In this document: positions 53,908-63,741 of the stretch, piece after piece
How the letters are laid out: each line of letters starts with the position of its first letter
How positions within the stretch are numbered: position 1 is the first letter of the stretch
Assembly: GCF_002251855.1 (NCBI RefSeq)
Contig: NZ_NOXW01000018.1
Span: 1-64,000, forward strand
Source of the DNA: Rhodoferax sp. TH121
GTDB taxonomy: Bacteria > Pseudomonadota > Gammaproteobacteria > Burkholderiales > Burkholderiaceae_C
Direction of reading: 5' to 3'
DNA length: 64,000 bases
Notes under the pieces: generated by a model
What the model was told of the DNA's origin: nothing
Databases searched by the model: none
Seen by the model: only the letters and a program-made list of their open reading frames with translations
Translations under genes and position numbers: made by a program

Positions 53908-54327
53908 ATGACAACTTCGACTCACACCTCCTCCCGCCCCGGCAAGATTCTTGGCCCTGCGCTCTGGCTTGTCCAAGCATTGCTGGCCCTCTTCTACATT
54001 TACGCCGGCATCACCAAGCTGAGCACGCCGCCCGCCGAGTTGGCCAAGATGATGCCTTGGACTGCGGCCCTGCCGCAGTTGGTGACCCTTACGGGCATGG
54101 TGGATCTGCTGGGGGGCCTGGGCGTTTTGCTGCCTTCCCTCACCCGCATTCAACCTCGCCTGACCGCGATGGCTGCCTTGGGCACCATCGTCTTGCAGAC
54201 ACTGGCGATGACCTTGCACCTGTCCCGCGGTGAAACCATGGTTGTACCCATGAATTTGGTACTGATCGCCCTGGCCGCCTTTGTGTTTTGGGGTCGTGGC
54301 CGCGCGCTGCCGATTGCCAGCCGCTAA
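53908..54327 (+). CDS. DoxX-family membrane protein 1
   Basis: This 139-residue protein has four predicted helices in the DoxX pattern, with ALFYIYAGITKL (about residues 26-37), MVDLLGGLGVLLP (about 64-76) and TRIQPRLTAMAALG (about 79-92). It aligns without gaps to the second DoxX protein at the other end of the cassette. DoxX-type proteins accompany thiol or quinone stress systems in several bacteria. Of two adjacent ATG codons the second (53908) is chosen because AAAGGA is 7 bp upstream. Confidence 0.85.
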   Translation: MTTSTHTSSRPGKILGPALWLVQALLALFYIYAGITKLSTPPAELAKMMPWTAALPQLVTLTGMVDLLGGLGVLLPSLTRIQPRLTAMAALGTIVLQTLAMTLHLSRGETMVVPMNLVLIALAAFVFWGRGRALPIASR

Positions 54328-54353
54328 GCCCCTTTCTATTTCATTTCAGGATC

Positions 54354-55256
54354 ATGAACATGACCACTTTGCTTGTGACCGGAGCTTCCGGGAAATTCGG
54401 CCTCCGTGTATTGCACCATCTGCTGGAAACCCTGCAAATTGCACCCGAGCGCATCATCGCCACTACTCGCAAGCCTGCGACGCTTAGTGCTTTCGCCCAG
54501 CGGGGTGTGCGTGTGCGGGCTGCAGACTTTGACGAGCCCGCAAGCCTTCCACTTGCGTTTGCGGGTGCGGACCGATTGTTGATCATCAGTACAGACGCCA
54601 TCGGCCAGCCAGGACGCAGACTAGAACAGCATGAGCGCGCAATTGCGGCTGCCGAGCAAGCAGGGGTGCAGCACCTGCTCTATACCTCTTGTCCAGAGCC
54701 AGAGGGTTCGCCCCTGCATATCGCGCCTGACCACGAGGGCACCGAGCAGGCCATACGCGGCAGCAAATTTACCGGCTGGACGCTTCTTCGCAACCATTGG
54801 TACTTTGACAACTTGATGTTCAGTTTGCCTGGGATTGCCGCCCAAGGCGGCAAATGGTTTACCGCTGCGGGCGAGGGCAGGGTGGCAAGCCTGTCGCGCG
54901 ATGACCTGGCGTACGCGGCTGCAGTGGCCTTGGCGTCCCCAGGCGAAACCGGCAAGACCACCTACACCTTGAGTGGCGACGAAGCCCTGAGCACGGCAGA
55001 GCAAGCGGCCATCCTGGCGCGCGAGCTGGGCAAGGCTATCGAAGTGGTGCAGGTGCCGGTGGAAGCCATTGTGCAGGGCATGGTGGGTGCCGGCTTTCCG
55101 GAGCCTGTGGCAACAGCGCTGGCATCGTTCGACACCAACACCGCAGCGGGCCGTGTGGCCACCGTGACCGCGGACTTCCGCCGCCTGACGAATCGCCCTC
55201 CCCGGCGACTGGCGGACTGGGTGAAAACCAACCGCAGCATGCTGCTTGGGAATTGA
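54354..55256 (+). CDS. QorB/NmrA-like NAD(P)-binding reductase
   Basis: This 300-residue protein has the NmrA/QorB fold with the NADP-binding TGASGKFG (about residues 9-16). The LYTSCPEPEGSPLHIAPDH segment (about 111-129) and the WTLLRNHWYFDN segment (about 147-158) are typical of QorB-type quinone reductases. It is likely to reduce quinones with NADPH. CAGGA precedes the ATG, and the gene follows doxX by 26 bp and precedes the dioxygenase by 9 bp. Confidence 0.82.
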   Translation: MNMTTLLVTGASGKFGLRVLHHLLETLQIAPERIIATTRKPATLSAFAQRGVRVRAADFDEPASLPLAFAGADRLLIISTDAIGQPGRRLEQHERAIAAAEQAGVQHLLYTSCPEPEGSPLHIAPDHEGTEQAIRGSKFTGWTLLRNHWYFDNLMFSLPGIAAQGGKWFTAAGEGRVASLSRDDLAYAAAVALASPGETGKTTYTLSGDEALSTAEQAAILARELGKAIEVVQVPVEAIVQGMVGAGFPEPVATALASFDTNTAAGRVATVTADFRRLTNRPPRRLADWVKTNRSMLLGN

Positions 55257-55265
55257 GGAAAGCCC

Positions 55266-56084
55266 ATGACTGAAACACGAATGCCTGCCTTTTTCTTGTG
55301 CCACGGTGGTGGCCCCTGGCCCTGGATGCAAGGTCCTTTGCGCGAGGGTTTGCGCGGGCTTGAGCGAGGCTTACTGGCTGTGCCCGGTCAATTGCCACAG
55401 CGCCCTGACGCGATCGTGGTGGTGTCAGCGCATTGGGAGGCGCGTGCTTTCATGGTCACTTCTGCAGCGGCACCTGGGATGGTGTATGACTATTCGGGCT
55501 TCCCCGCCGAGACGTACAGCATCCGCTATCCGAGTCCCGGGCAGCCCGCGCTCGCGGCGCGGATCGTGGATCTGCTCACTGCAGCCGGCTGCCCAGCCGC
55601 CGCAGACGCCCAACGCGGTTACGACCACAGTACCTACAGCTTGCTCCAAACCATGTATCCGCAAGCCGATATTCCTGTGGTGCAACTTTCTTTGCACGCA
55701 GGGCTGGACCCCGCCCTGCACATCCGGGCCGGGGCAGCATTGGCGCCCCTGCGGGAAGAAAACATCCTCATCATTGGCAGCGGCATGACCTGTCACGAGC
55801 GGGGTCCCGAGATGGCGGCATATTCCGGGCCCTTTGATGATTGGGTACACCGGGTGCTGCAAGACAGCGATCAGCAACGCCGGAAGGATGCCCTCACCCA
55901 CTGGGAGCAAGCGCCATATGCCCGGGCGGTTCACCCCCATGAAGATCATTTCTTGCCCCTGCTGGTGGCGGTAGGCGCAGCCCGTGGAGATACCGCCACC
56001 GCCATCTACCGGGAGCGACTAATGGGCTTTATTGCTTCGTCCAGTTACCGCTTTGGCGAGGCTACCCGGGAGCTGGCGGCATGA
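55266..56084 (+). CDS. DODA-type extradiol ring-opening dioxygenase
   Basis: This 272-residue protein matches the LigB-superfamily DODA/YgiD group. His13 in FFLCHGGGPW, the His of VVSAHWEAR (about 56) and the YDHSTYSLLQTMYP segment (about 119-132) are the expected metal and active-site elements, and the C-terminal half has GSGMTCHERG (about 173-182). Family members cleave catechol rings such as 4,5-DOPA using iron or zinc. Here the substrate is unknown, but the neighbouring quinone-type reductase suggests catechols. The stop overlaps the next start (ATGA). Confidence 0.85.
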   Translation: MTETRMPAFFLCHGGGPWPWMQGPLREGLRGLERGLLAVPGQLPQRPDAIVVVSAHWEARAFMVTSAAAPGMVYDYSGFPAETYSIRYPSPGQPALAARIVDLLTAAGCPAAADAQRGYDHSTYSLLQTMYPQADIPVVQLSLHAGLDPALHIRAGAALAPLREENILIIGSGMTCHERGPEMAAYSGPFDDWVHRVLQDSDQQRRKDALTHWEQAPYARAVHPHEDHFLPLLVAVGAARGDTATAIYRERLMGFIASSSYRFGEATRELAA

Positions 56085-56800
56085 GCGAGCTCACCACCAC
56101 GGAAATGAACGCCAAAGGACCGTTTACGCGTCTGATCACCCGGGTCTTTTTCCGGACCGCACAGGTTTCCGATCACGTGCTGTTGGCCCCCTCGCTGCAC
56201 TACATCACGCTGCAGGGCGAGGCGTTGAAAGGCGTCGCATGGACGGCCGGCGACAAAATCCAGATACGCTTGGGCTCGGGTTTGCAAACCCGCACGTACA
56301 CCCCCATCCAATGGGACCCATTGCAAGGTAGCACCAGCTTTGTGGCGCAGACCTTGTCACCTGGCCCAGGGAGCGACTGGGTCACCGATGCAAAAAACGG
56401 GGCCGTCGTTGAGTTGATGGGCCCTCGCAGCTCACTGGCGCTGGGCGATACTGCAGCCAAGGACGTGATGGTGCTCGGTGATGAGACAGCGTTCGGTTTG
56501 ACCCTTGCTTGGGGTGCGGGTCGCGCGGTGCTTGAGGTGGCCGCCCCTGAGGTTTGGGGACCCCTGTGTCATGCATGGGGCCAGTCTGCTGCGCTGATTG
56601 CCAAACAGGCCGATGACGCTCACTGGTCAAGGATGGAGCAATCGGTGTGGGAGCGCTTTTCGCCGCAGACCCACTTTGTCTTAGCGGGGCGTGCTCGCAC
56701 GATCCAGCATTTTCTAAAGGCGCTCCGTGCCAAGGGGATCAGCGGGGATCGTATTCGAACCAAGGCCTATTGGGCTGATGGCAAAACCGGACTGGATTGA
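56081..56800 (+). CDS. Siderophore-interacting (ViuB-type) flavoprotein
   Basis: This 239-residue protein is a siderophore-interacting FAD-binding protein. The FAD motif RTYTPIQWD (about residues 71-79) is the RxYTxR-like element, followed by the NAD-binding half with DVMVLGDETAFGLTL (about 127-141). Typical members reduce ferric siderophores. Next to a dioxygenase and a quinone reductase it may instead act on catechol-iron complexes (inference). It is coupled to the dioxygenase gene. Confidence 0.82.
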   Translation: MSELTTTEMNAKGPFTRLITRVFFRTAQVSDHVLLAPSLHYITLQGEALKGVAWTAGDKIQIRLGSGLQTRTYTPIQWDPLQGSTSFVAQTLSPGPGSDWVTDAKNGAVVELMGPRSSLALGDTAAKDVMVLGDETAFGLTLAWGAGRAVLEVAAPEVWGPLCHAWGQSAALIAKQADDAHWSRMEQSVWERFSPQTHFVLAGRARTIQHFLKALRAKGISGDRIRTKAYWADGKTGLD

Positions 56801-56808
56801 GCCCGCTC

Positions 56809-57456
56809 TCAGCCCGACACGAGGTAGTTGCGCGCCCGGTCCAGCAACTGCATGTTGATGCTGTGGCCAAGGTTTTCGGCCACGTCGAGTGTTACGCGGC
56901 TCCCTACGGTGTGGAGATTCTGTACGGAGGCGCGAAGCTCTTCCAGCGGAAGCAAGGCATCTTGCGCCCCTGTGAAGAAGTGCAGCGAAGTGCCTGGCAC
57001 CGGTTTGGCAGCTTCGGGCAGCCTGCCTGAAAAGGCCAATACTTTGGCGGCTAAGCGCTCGTGCACACATGCCAGTGCAAGCGCCACACTTGCGCCTTGC
57101 GAGAAGCCGGCCAGCACCGTGTTATGCCACGGCACGCCGGTTTGCATCTGCACTGTGCTGATCCAGGCTGCCATGCGGGGCAATACCGCAGCGATCCGTA
57201 GTTGGCGGTTGTGGGGCGTCATGCCTTGCACGTCAAACCATTGCCTTGCGCCTGTGCTGATACCCGCGGACTCAAAGCCCTGAGGGGCTAAGGTCAGAGT
57301 ACGTGGCTGACAGCCGCCCAACGTGTGCGCGAGCACTTCCATGTCCTCGGCGCGTGCGCCCCAGCCATGCAAAAGTACCAAAAGCATGTCGGGCTTCGGT
57401 TGCGTGTGGCCGCACTGCAAGGTGTGCGGCATCCAGGAGCAAGGTTTCAACATCAT
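56809..57456 (-). CDS. Carboxylesterase/phospholipase-type alpha/beta hydrolase
   Basis: This 215-residue hydrolase has LHGWGARAEDM (about residues 29-39), the nucleophile in GFSQGASVAL (Ser near 117), GAQDALLPL (Asp near 170) and LGHS (His near 201), the full catalytic triad of the acyl-protein-thioesterase/carboxylesterase group. The ATG at 57456 overlaps the stop of the DUF4405-like gene, so the two are coupled. It converges on the siderophore-interacting gene. Confidence 0.83.
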   Translation of the reverse strand: MMLKPCSWMPHTLQCGHTQPKPDMLLVLLHGWGARAEDMEVLAHTLGGCQPRTLTLAPQGFESAGISTGARQWFDVQGMTPHNRQLRIAAVLPRMAAWISTVQMQTGVPWHNTVLAGFSQGASVALALACVHERLAAKVLAFSGRLPEAAKPVPGTSLHFFTGAQDALLPLEELRASVQNLHTVGSRVTLDVAENLGHSINMQLLDRARNYLVSG

Positions 57457-57812
57457 GGCTTGGCTGGGGCACTGCTTTGCTCGAGTTGTTGTGCCGCTTG
57501 GTCTACAGCAGCCGCCTTTGCGGGGTCTTGGGTGTTCAGTATTGCCACTGCGTACACCAGTACCAGAATCACACTCAGCACCGAGCCCGCCCACACTGCC
57601 GAACGATGGCGCGCGTGCGCAATCAGGCCGCGGTAGTTCAGCCTGAGGTGGCTGAGGATGGCCACGATCATCAGCACACCGAACAGCTTGTGCACCGGGT
57701 GCATACGAATAGTGAAAGAAGGCTGGTCAATGATCAACATCAGCACACCCGAGGTGGACATGGCGATGAATGACACCAGCAAGGTGATGGCTGTGAGGGC
57801 TCTGAGATTCAT
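57453..57812 (-). CDS. DUF4405-like small membrane protein
   Basis: This 119-residue protein has three hydrophobic segments and conserved His residues near helix ends (MHPVHKLFGVLMIVAILSHL, about residues 37-56), a pattern like the haem-b four-helix proteins of the DUF4405 group. It may take part in electron transfer at the membrane, which is inference. It lies 45 bp after the Tat-exported hydrolase gene in the same direction. Confidence 0.65.
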   Translation of the reverse strand: MNLRALTAITLLVSFIAMSTSGVLMLIIDQPSFTIRMHPVHKLFGVLMIVAILSHLRLNYRGLIAHARHRSAVWAGSVLSVILVLVYAVAILNTQDPAKAAAVDQAAQQLEQSSAPAKP

Positions 57813-57857
57813 AAGTGGTTCTACAGGGAGTGGACAAAAATGCAGACAGCGGTAACG

Positions 57858-58898
57858 TTAGCCACGAGGTGCAGAATGTGCAGTGGGCGCGCTGTAGTGG
57901 GACAACAAAGTGGTGTGCTGAAGCGGCCAACTCTCCAAGGCTTTATGGTCGGCATCCCACACCGCGCGTAAAAACGCAAGTATCAGGGCCTGGCTGGCTT
58001 GTTTGACCAGAGGGTTGAGCTCAGCGCCACCGCTTCGGTTGCGGTCGGTGAACATGCTGTGGGAACCACCCTCATACACGGCGAGCCACTTCTGGTCGCC
58101 TCCGGTTGCGTGAAAAATCTTCAGTCGGTCTTCGGATCCGCTGAAGTAGCCGGGGATGCGTATGACGTCATCTGTTGCCGTGATGTGCAGGCTAGGAATC
58201 GTTATATGACCCAGAATGGGCTTCAGATCACCTTCGCCATAAAACGGTGGTGCAGAAATCACGATGGCGCCGCAGATACGTTCGTCTGCGAAATCCAAAA
58301 CACCCCCAGCGCGTTGTACTCGGGCACCCGCTGCCAACAGTGTGGTGTTGGCGCCGTAACTGTGCCCTGCGGCGACGATACGCCGGGCGTCGAGTTTCTG
58401 GCCGAGGTCGCTGGCGATCAATGTGTCCAGCGCAAACCGGAGATCGTTCACTCGCTCCAGCGCTTCGCGTTCTTGCGCAGCCTTTTGGAGTCGACCAATC
58501 AAGCCAAGGACGTTACCCTTCCACAAGGTCAGGTCGCTGCCCACATGCTGCAGATGCAGGCTGGCGATACCGTGTCGAGCTAAATGCTGGCCAAACCAAG
58601 AGTAACCCTGGCGTGAGCCCCCAATCCCGTGTGAGAAGACAACCGTTGGCCATGGGTTTCTGGCCTGCTCCCCAGTGTCCGCGTCATAGGTCTTTGGCAG
58701 ATAGAGGCGCACGGGAACCGCGCGTTGGCGTTGTGTATCGAACCAGTCCAGATCGCGTATTTCTACGCCTTGTTCGCTGCTAAACCGCGCAGGCCGAGAG
58801 GCGTCCGCGAAGGCAGCACCCCCCCAGGTGACCAGTGCGAGGGAGGCGCCTTTCTTCAAGAAGTCGCGGCGAACATTTCGTATGGGGTGCCGACTCAT
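57858..58898 (-). CDS. Tat-exported alpha/beta hydrolase
   Basis: This 346-residue protein opens with a twin-arginine signal (VRRDFLKKGASLALVTWGGA, about residues 9-28), so it is exported folded. The catalytic core shows FSHGIGGSRQGYSWFGQHLA (about 88-107) and the nucleophile elbow GHSYGA (about 178-183), with TATDDVIRIP later for the acid and EGGSHSMF for the His. It resembles dienelactone-hydrolase- or lipase-like enzymes. In this cassette it may hydrolyse lactones or esters arising from ring cleavage (inference). Confidence 0.83.
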   Translation of the reverse strand: MSRHPIRNVRRDFLKKGASLALVTWGGAAFADASRPARFSSEQGVEIRDLDWFDTQRQRAVPVRLYLPKTYDADTGEQARNPWPTVVFSHGIGGSRQGYSWFGQHLARHGIASLHLQHVGSDLTLWKGNVLGLIGRLQKAAQEREALERVNDLRFALDTLIASDLGQKLDARRIVAAGHSYGANTTLLAAGARVQRAGGVLDFADERICGAIVISAPPFYGEGDLKPILGHITIPSLHITATDDVIRIPGYFSGSEDRLKIFHATGGDQKWLAVYEGGSHSMFTDRNRSGGAELNPLVKQASQALILAFLRAVWDADHKALESWPLQHTTLLSHYSAPTAHSAPRG

Positions 58899-58973
58899 GG
58901 CGGGAGGTTTGTGGGTTGGATAGACACCGGCGTGGCCGGTGTCGCGTGTTGCTTACGCCCAATGCGGCAATGA

Positions 58974-59393
58974 TCAGCGGGCAGTGATGGGGGCAGCTTT
59001 GCTGCGGCCCCAGTACACAAACGCAGCCAATCCCAACAGGATGACGTTAAAAGGGGTAGCGGGCCATTCGCCGCGGGAACCGTGGAAAGCGAAAGCCAGA
59101 ACTTGCAAGACGATGATGCCCAGAGCGGCCAGCACCGTCAAACGAGGCTGAATCCGGGTAAGTGCGGGCAACAGGATGCCCAAGCCACCCAGCAGATCAA
59201 CAATGCCTGTGAATGTTTTTAAAGCGGGGTACTGGGCTGCCCACACCATCATCTTGGCGACTTCGTCCGCCGGCGCCGCGAGTTTCATGTAAGCACCAAA
59301 CAAAAGAAAGAAGGCCAGTACAAGCTGAGCCGCCCACAGCCCGACGCCCAGCAGGCGTCGAGGTGATGCGGTAGGAATAGTGGTGGTGTTCAT
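58974..59393 (-). CDS. DoxX-family membrane protein 2
   Basis: This 139-residue protein aligns without gaps to the DoxX protein at 53908 (same length, IVDLLGGLGILLPALTRIQP shared with one or two changes), so the two are paralogues. Four helices are predicted. GGAGA lies before the ATG at 59393. It faces outward at the right edge of the cassette, and its upstream region carries the same 30-bp element as the first gene. Confidence 0.86.
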   Translation of the reverse strand: MNTTTIPTASPRRLLGVGLWAAQLVLAFFLLFGAYMKLAAPADEVAKMMVWAAQYPALKTFTGIVDLLGGLGILLPALTRIQPRLTVLAALGIIVLQVLAFAFHGSRGEWPATPFNVILLGLAAFVYWGRSKAAPITAR

Positions 59394-59476
59394 AACAATC
59401 TCCAGATCAAAATAAAGGGTGATCTGTCGCAACAACAGACCTACCCTGAACGATAGAGATCGCAATGAATCTTGAG

Positions 59477-59518
59477 AAGCGATTAAATTTTGATGAAAAC
59501 CATCTATATTTAAGATGG
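59477..59518. promoter_or_regulatory. Shared DoxX upstream element, copy 2, with adjoining palindrome
   Basis: Bases 59477-59506 match the element at 53801-53830 (27 of 30, inverted), in the same position relative to the DoxX gene. Directly beside it CCATCT (59500-59505) and AGATGG (59513-59518) form a 6-bp inverted repeat with a 7-bp AT spacer that the first copy lacks. The sequences further downstream towards the two DoxX starts also resemble each other, suggesting duplicated promoters. Confidence 0.65.
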
Positions 59519-59553
59519 CTTGGTGTCAAATGCGTCTCTTCATTGGCCGAAAC

Positions 59554-60813
59554 TCAAACCACTTTCGCCCGCTCCAACATCGCATGCAGCAACACATTGC
59601 ACCCGGCGGTGATGTGCTCGGGCTTGGCGTCTTCAATCTCGTTGTGGCTGATGCCGTCCTTGCAGGGGATGAAGATCATGCCGCTAGGCGCTAGCTTGGC
59701 CATGTAGACCGCGTCGTGGCCGGCGCCTGAGACGGCGGGCATGTGGCTGTAGCCCAGGTTTTTGGCGGCTCGACCCACAGCGTCCACGCAGTCGTCGTGA
59801 AAGGCAATCGCCGAGTAGCTGGACACCATTTCAATCTTCACGTCCACGCCATGCTCTTGCGCTACTTTGGCGGCGAAGGCTTTCACCTCGTCGGCCATCT
59901 GGTCTACCAGCGCGTCGGTGCTGTTGCGCAGGTCGATGCTGAACTTCACGCGGCCCGGAATCACGTTACGGCTGTTGGGGAACACCTGCACCATGCCCAC
60001 GGTGCCGCGGCCATGCGGCGGGTGGCGGTGGGCGGCGGCCACCACGTCTTGCATGATGCGCGTGGCGGCCAGCATGGCGTCCTTGCGCAGGCCCATGGGC
60101 GTGGGGCCGGCGTGGGCTTCCATGCCGGTCACGGTGCAGTCAAACCAGCGAATACCCAGCACGCCGCTGACCACACCGATGGTCACGTCGTTGTCTTCCA
60201 GCACCGGGCCTTGTTCGATGTGCGTTTCAAAATACGCTCCGATGGGGTGGTCGCCAGGTTCCTGGTCGCCGATGTAGCCGATGCGCTCCAGCTCGCCCTT
60301 CACGCTCTTGCCTTCGGTGTCGGTGGCGGCATAGGCATGTTCCAGCGTGAAGGCTTTGGCAAACACGCCCGAGCCCATCATCACGGGCACAAAGCGCGAG
60401 CCCTCTTCGTTGGTCCAGAAGGCCACTTCGATGGGCGCTTCGGTTTCAATGCCCAGGTCGTTCAGCGTGCGCACCACCTCAATGCCCGCCAACACGCCGT
60501 AGTTGCCATCGAATTTGCCGCCAGTGGGCTGGGTGTCGATGTGGCTGCCGGTCATGATGGGGGGCAAGCTGTTGTTGCGGCCCGCGCGGCGCATGAAGCC
60601 GTTGCCGATCTTGTCGATGGTGACGGTCATGCCGGCGTCGCGCGCCCAGCCCAGCACCAGGTCACGGCCCTGCTTGTCCAGGTCGGTTAGCGTCAGGCGG
60701 CAGACGCCGCCCTTGGGTGTGGCGCCAATCTTGGCCAGCTCCATGAGCGAGGCCCAGAGGCGGTCGCCGTTGATGCGGACTTTGGAGATGTCGATATCGG
60801 TTGCGGTGCTCAT
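59554..60813 (-). CDS. N-carbamoyl-beta-alanine/L-amino-acid hydrolase (ureidopropionase type)
   Basis: This 419-residue metalloenzyme belongs to the M20-like amidase group (HyuC/AmaB). Metal and active-site residues appear in TGSHIDTQPTGGKFDG (His91, Asp102), TNEEGSRF (Glu136-137), HIEQGPVLE, and SGAGHDA near the C-terminus. Next to dihydropyrimidinase and the PreTA dehydrogenase, the expected reaction is N-carbamoyl-beta-alanine to beta-alanine, CO2 and ammonia. It is the last gene of the pyrimidine operon. Its 3' end also exists as a remnant at 52758-52872 beyond the DoxX cassette. Confidence 0.9.
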   Translation of the reverse strand: MSTATDIDISKVRINGDRLWASLMELAKIGATPKGGVCRLTLTDLDKQGRDLVLGWARDAGMTVTIDKIGNGFMRRAGRNNSLPPIMTGSHIDTQPTGGKFDGNYGVLAGIEVVRTLNDLGIETEAPIEVAFWTNEEGSRFVPVMMGSGVFAKAFTLEHAYAATDTEGKSVKGELERIGYIGDQEPGDHPIGAYFETHIEQGPVLEDNDVTIGVVSGVLGIRWFDCTVTGMEAHAGPTPMGLRKDAMLAATRIMQDVVAAAHRHPPHGRGTVGMVQVFPNSRNVIPGRVKFSIDLRNSTDALVDQMADEVKAFAAKVAQEHGVDVKIEMVSSYSAIAFHDDCVDAVGRAAKNLGYSHMPAVSGAGHDAVYMAKLAPSGMIFIPCKDGISHNEIEDAKPEHITAGCNVLLHAMLERAKVV

Positions 60814-60841
60814 GGTGGTGTCCTTGGGCTTGGCTATGGGT

Positions 60842-62343
<1,502 letters not shown>

Positions 62344-62373
62344 GATGCCTAAATGCCGCTCTATCAAGTCCGT

Positions 62374-63681
62374 TCAGGCGCTGGCGCGCATCGGGTTGTT
62401 GGGGTGGGTGGTCCAGTCGGCGTGCACCGGGCTCACGGGTTTGCCGGTGCGTTGGTCCACTTGGCCCACCGGCACGTCGCGCATGCTGATGGTGTTGGGC
62501 ACCGGGCACACGGTCACGCACAGGTTGCAGCCCACGCATTCGTCTTCCTTCACCTCAAAGTGGCGTTTGCCGTCTTTCATGAAGGTGATGGCCTGGTGGC
62601 TGGTGTCTTCACAGGCGATGTGGCAGCGGCCGCACTGGATGCAGCTGTCTTGGTTGATGACGGCTTTGCTGATGTGGTTCAGGTTCAGGTAGCGCCAGTC
62701 GCTCACGGTGGGCACGGCCTTGCCCACGATCTGGTCCACGCTGGTGAAACCCATCTCGTCCATGTAGGTGGACAAGCCGCTCTCCATTTCCTGCACGATC
62801 TTGAAGCCATAGACCATGGCGGCGGTGCACACTTGCACCGTGCCGGAGCCCAGGGCGATGAAGTCCAGCGCATCGCGCCAGGTGCCGATGCCGCCGATAC
62901 CGCTGATGGGCAGGCCGGCAGTGGCGGGGTCACGCGCGATCTCGGCCACCATGTTCAGCGCAATGGGTTTGACGGCTGGGCCGCAGTAGCCGCCGTGGCT
63001 GCCCTTGCCGCCGGTGCTGGGCGACATGGTCAGGGTGTAAGGGTCCACGCCCATGATGGAGTTGATGGTGTTGATCAGGCTCACCGCATCGGCCCCACCG
63101 CGCTTGGCGGCTTGGGCGGGCTTGCGGATGTCGGTGATGTTGGGGGTGAGCTTCACGATGACGGGCAGCTTGCTGTATTGCTTGCACCAGGCCGTGACCA
63201 TCTCGATGTATTCAGGCACCTGGCCCACGGCCGCGCCCATGCCGCGCTCGCTCATGCCGTGAGGGCAGCCAAAGTTCAGCTCAATGCCGTCGGCACCCGT
63301 GTCTTCCACGCGAGGCAAGATGGCCTTCCAGCTCTTCTCTTCGCAGGGCACCATCAACGACACCACCATGGCGCGGTCTTGCCAGTTGCGCTTGACCTCG
63401 GTGATCTCTTTCAGGTTGAGTTCGAGGTCGCGGTCAGTGATCAGCTCGATGTTGTTGAAGCCCATGAGGCGGCGGTCGGGCGACAGCAAGGCGCCGTAGC
63501 GCGGGCCGTTCACGTTGACGACGGGGGGGCCGGCTTCGCCCAAGGTCTTCCAGACTACGCCGCCCCAGCCGGCTTCAAACGCGCGGTTGACGTTATAGGC
63601 CTTGTCGGTGGGCGGGGCAGAGGCAAGCCAGAAGGGGTTGGGGCTTTTGATGCCGACGAAATTGGTTGCGAGATTGGCCAT
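62374..63681 (-). CDS. preA: NAD-dependent dihydropyrimidine dehydrogenase, subunit PreA
   Basis: This 435-residue protein is the catalytic subunit that reduces uracil or thymine to the dihydro form. The N-terminal 330 residues form an FMN-binding dihydroorotate-dehydrogenase-like barrel (ASAPPTDK near 20-27, NFGCPHGMSERGMG with the catalytic Cys, GIGGIGTWRDA near 282). The C-terminal ferredoxin part holds two 4Fe-4S motifs, CIQCGRCHIAC and CVGCNLCVTVC. It works with PreT, encoded 60 bp upstream. Confidence 0.95.
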   Translation of the reverse strand: MANLATNFVGIKSPNPFWLASAPPTDKAYNVNRAFEAGWGGVVWKTLGEAGPPVVNVNGPRYGALLSPDRRLMGFNNIELITDRDLELNLKEITEVKRNWQDRAMVVSLMVPCEEKSWKAILPRVEDTGADGIELNFGCPHGMSERGMGAAVGQVPEYIEMVTAWCKQYSKLPVIVKLTPNITDIRKPAQAAKRGGADAVSLINTINSIMGVDPYTLTMSPSTGGKGSHGGYCGPAVKPIALNMVAEIARDPATAGLPISGIGGIGTWRDALDFIALGSGTVQVCTAAMVYGFKIVQEMESGLSTYMDEMGFTSVDQIVGKAVPTVSDWRYLNLNHISKAVINQDSCIQCGRCHIACEDTSHQAITFMKDGKRHFEVKEDECVGCNLCVTVCPVPNTISMRDVPVGQVDQRTGKPVSPVHADWTTHPNNPMRASA

Positions 63682-63741
63682 GGTGTGACTCCGGTGTTCT
63701 TGAGGTTGTGAGGTCGTGATGTCTCGTGACGGAGGGGCCGA

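Noticed and set aside
52877..59393. Cassette as a transposon or prophage
   Set aside because: No transposase, integrase, terminal inverted repeats or phage genes are present; homologous recombination explains the flanking copies better.
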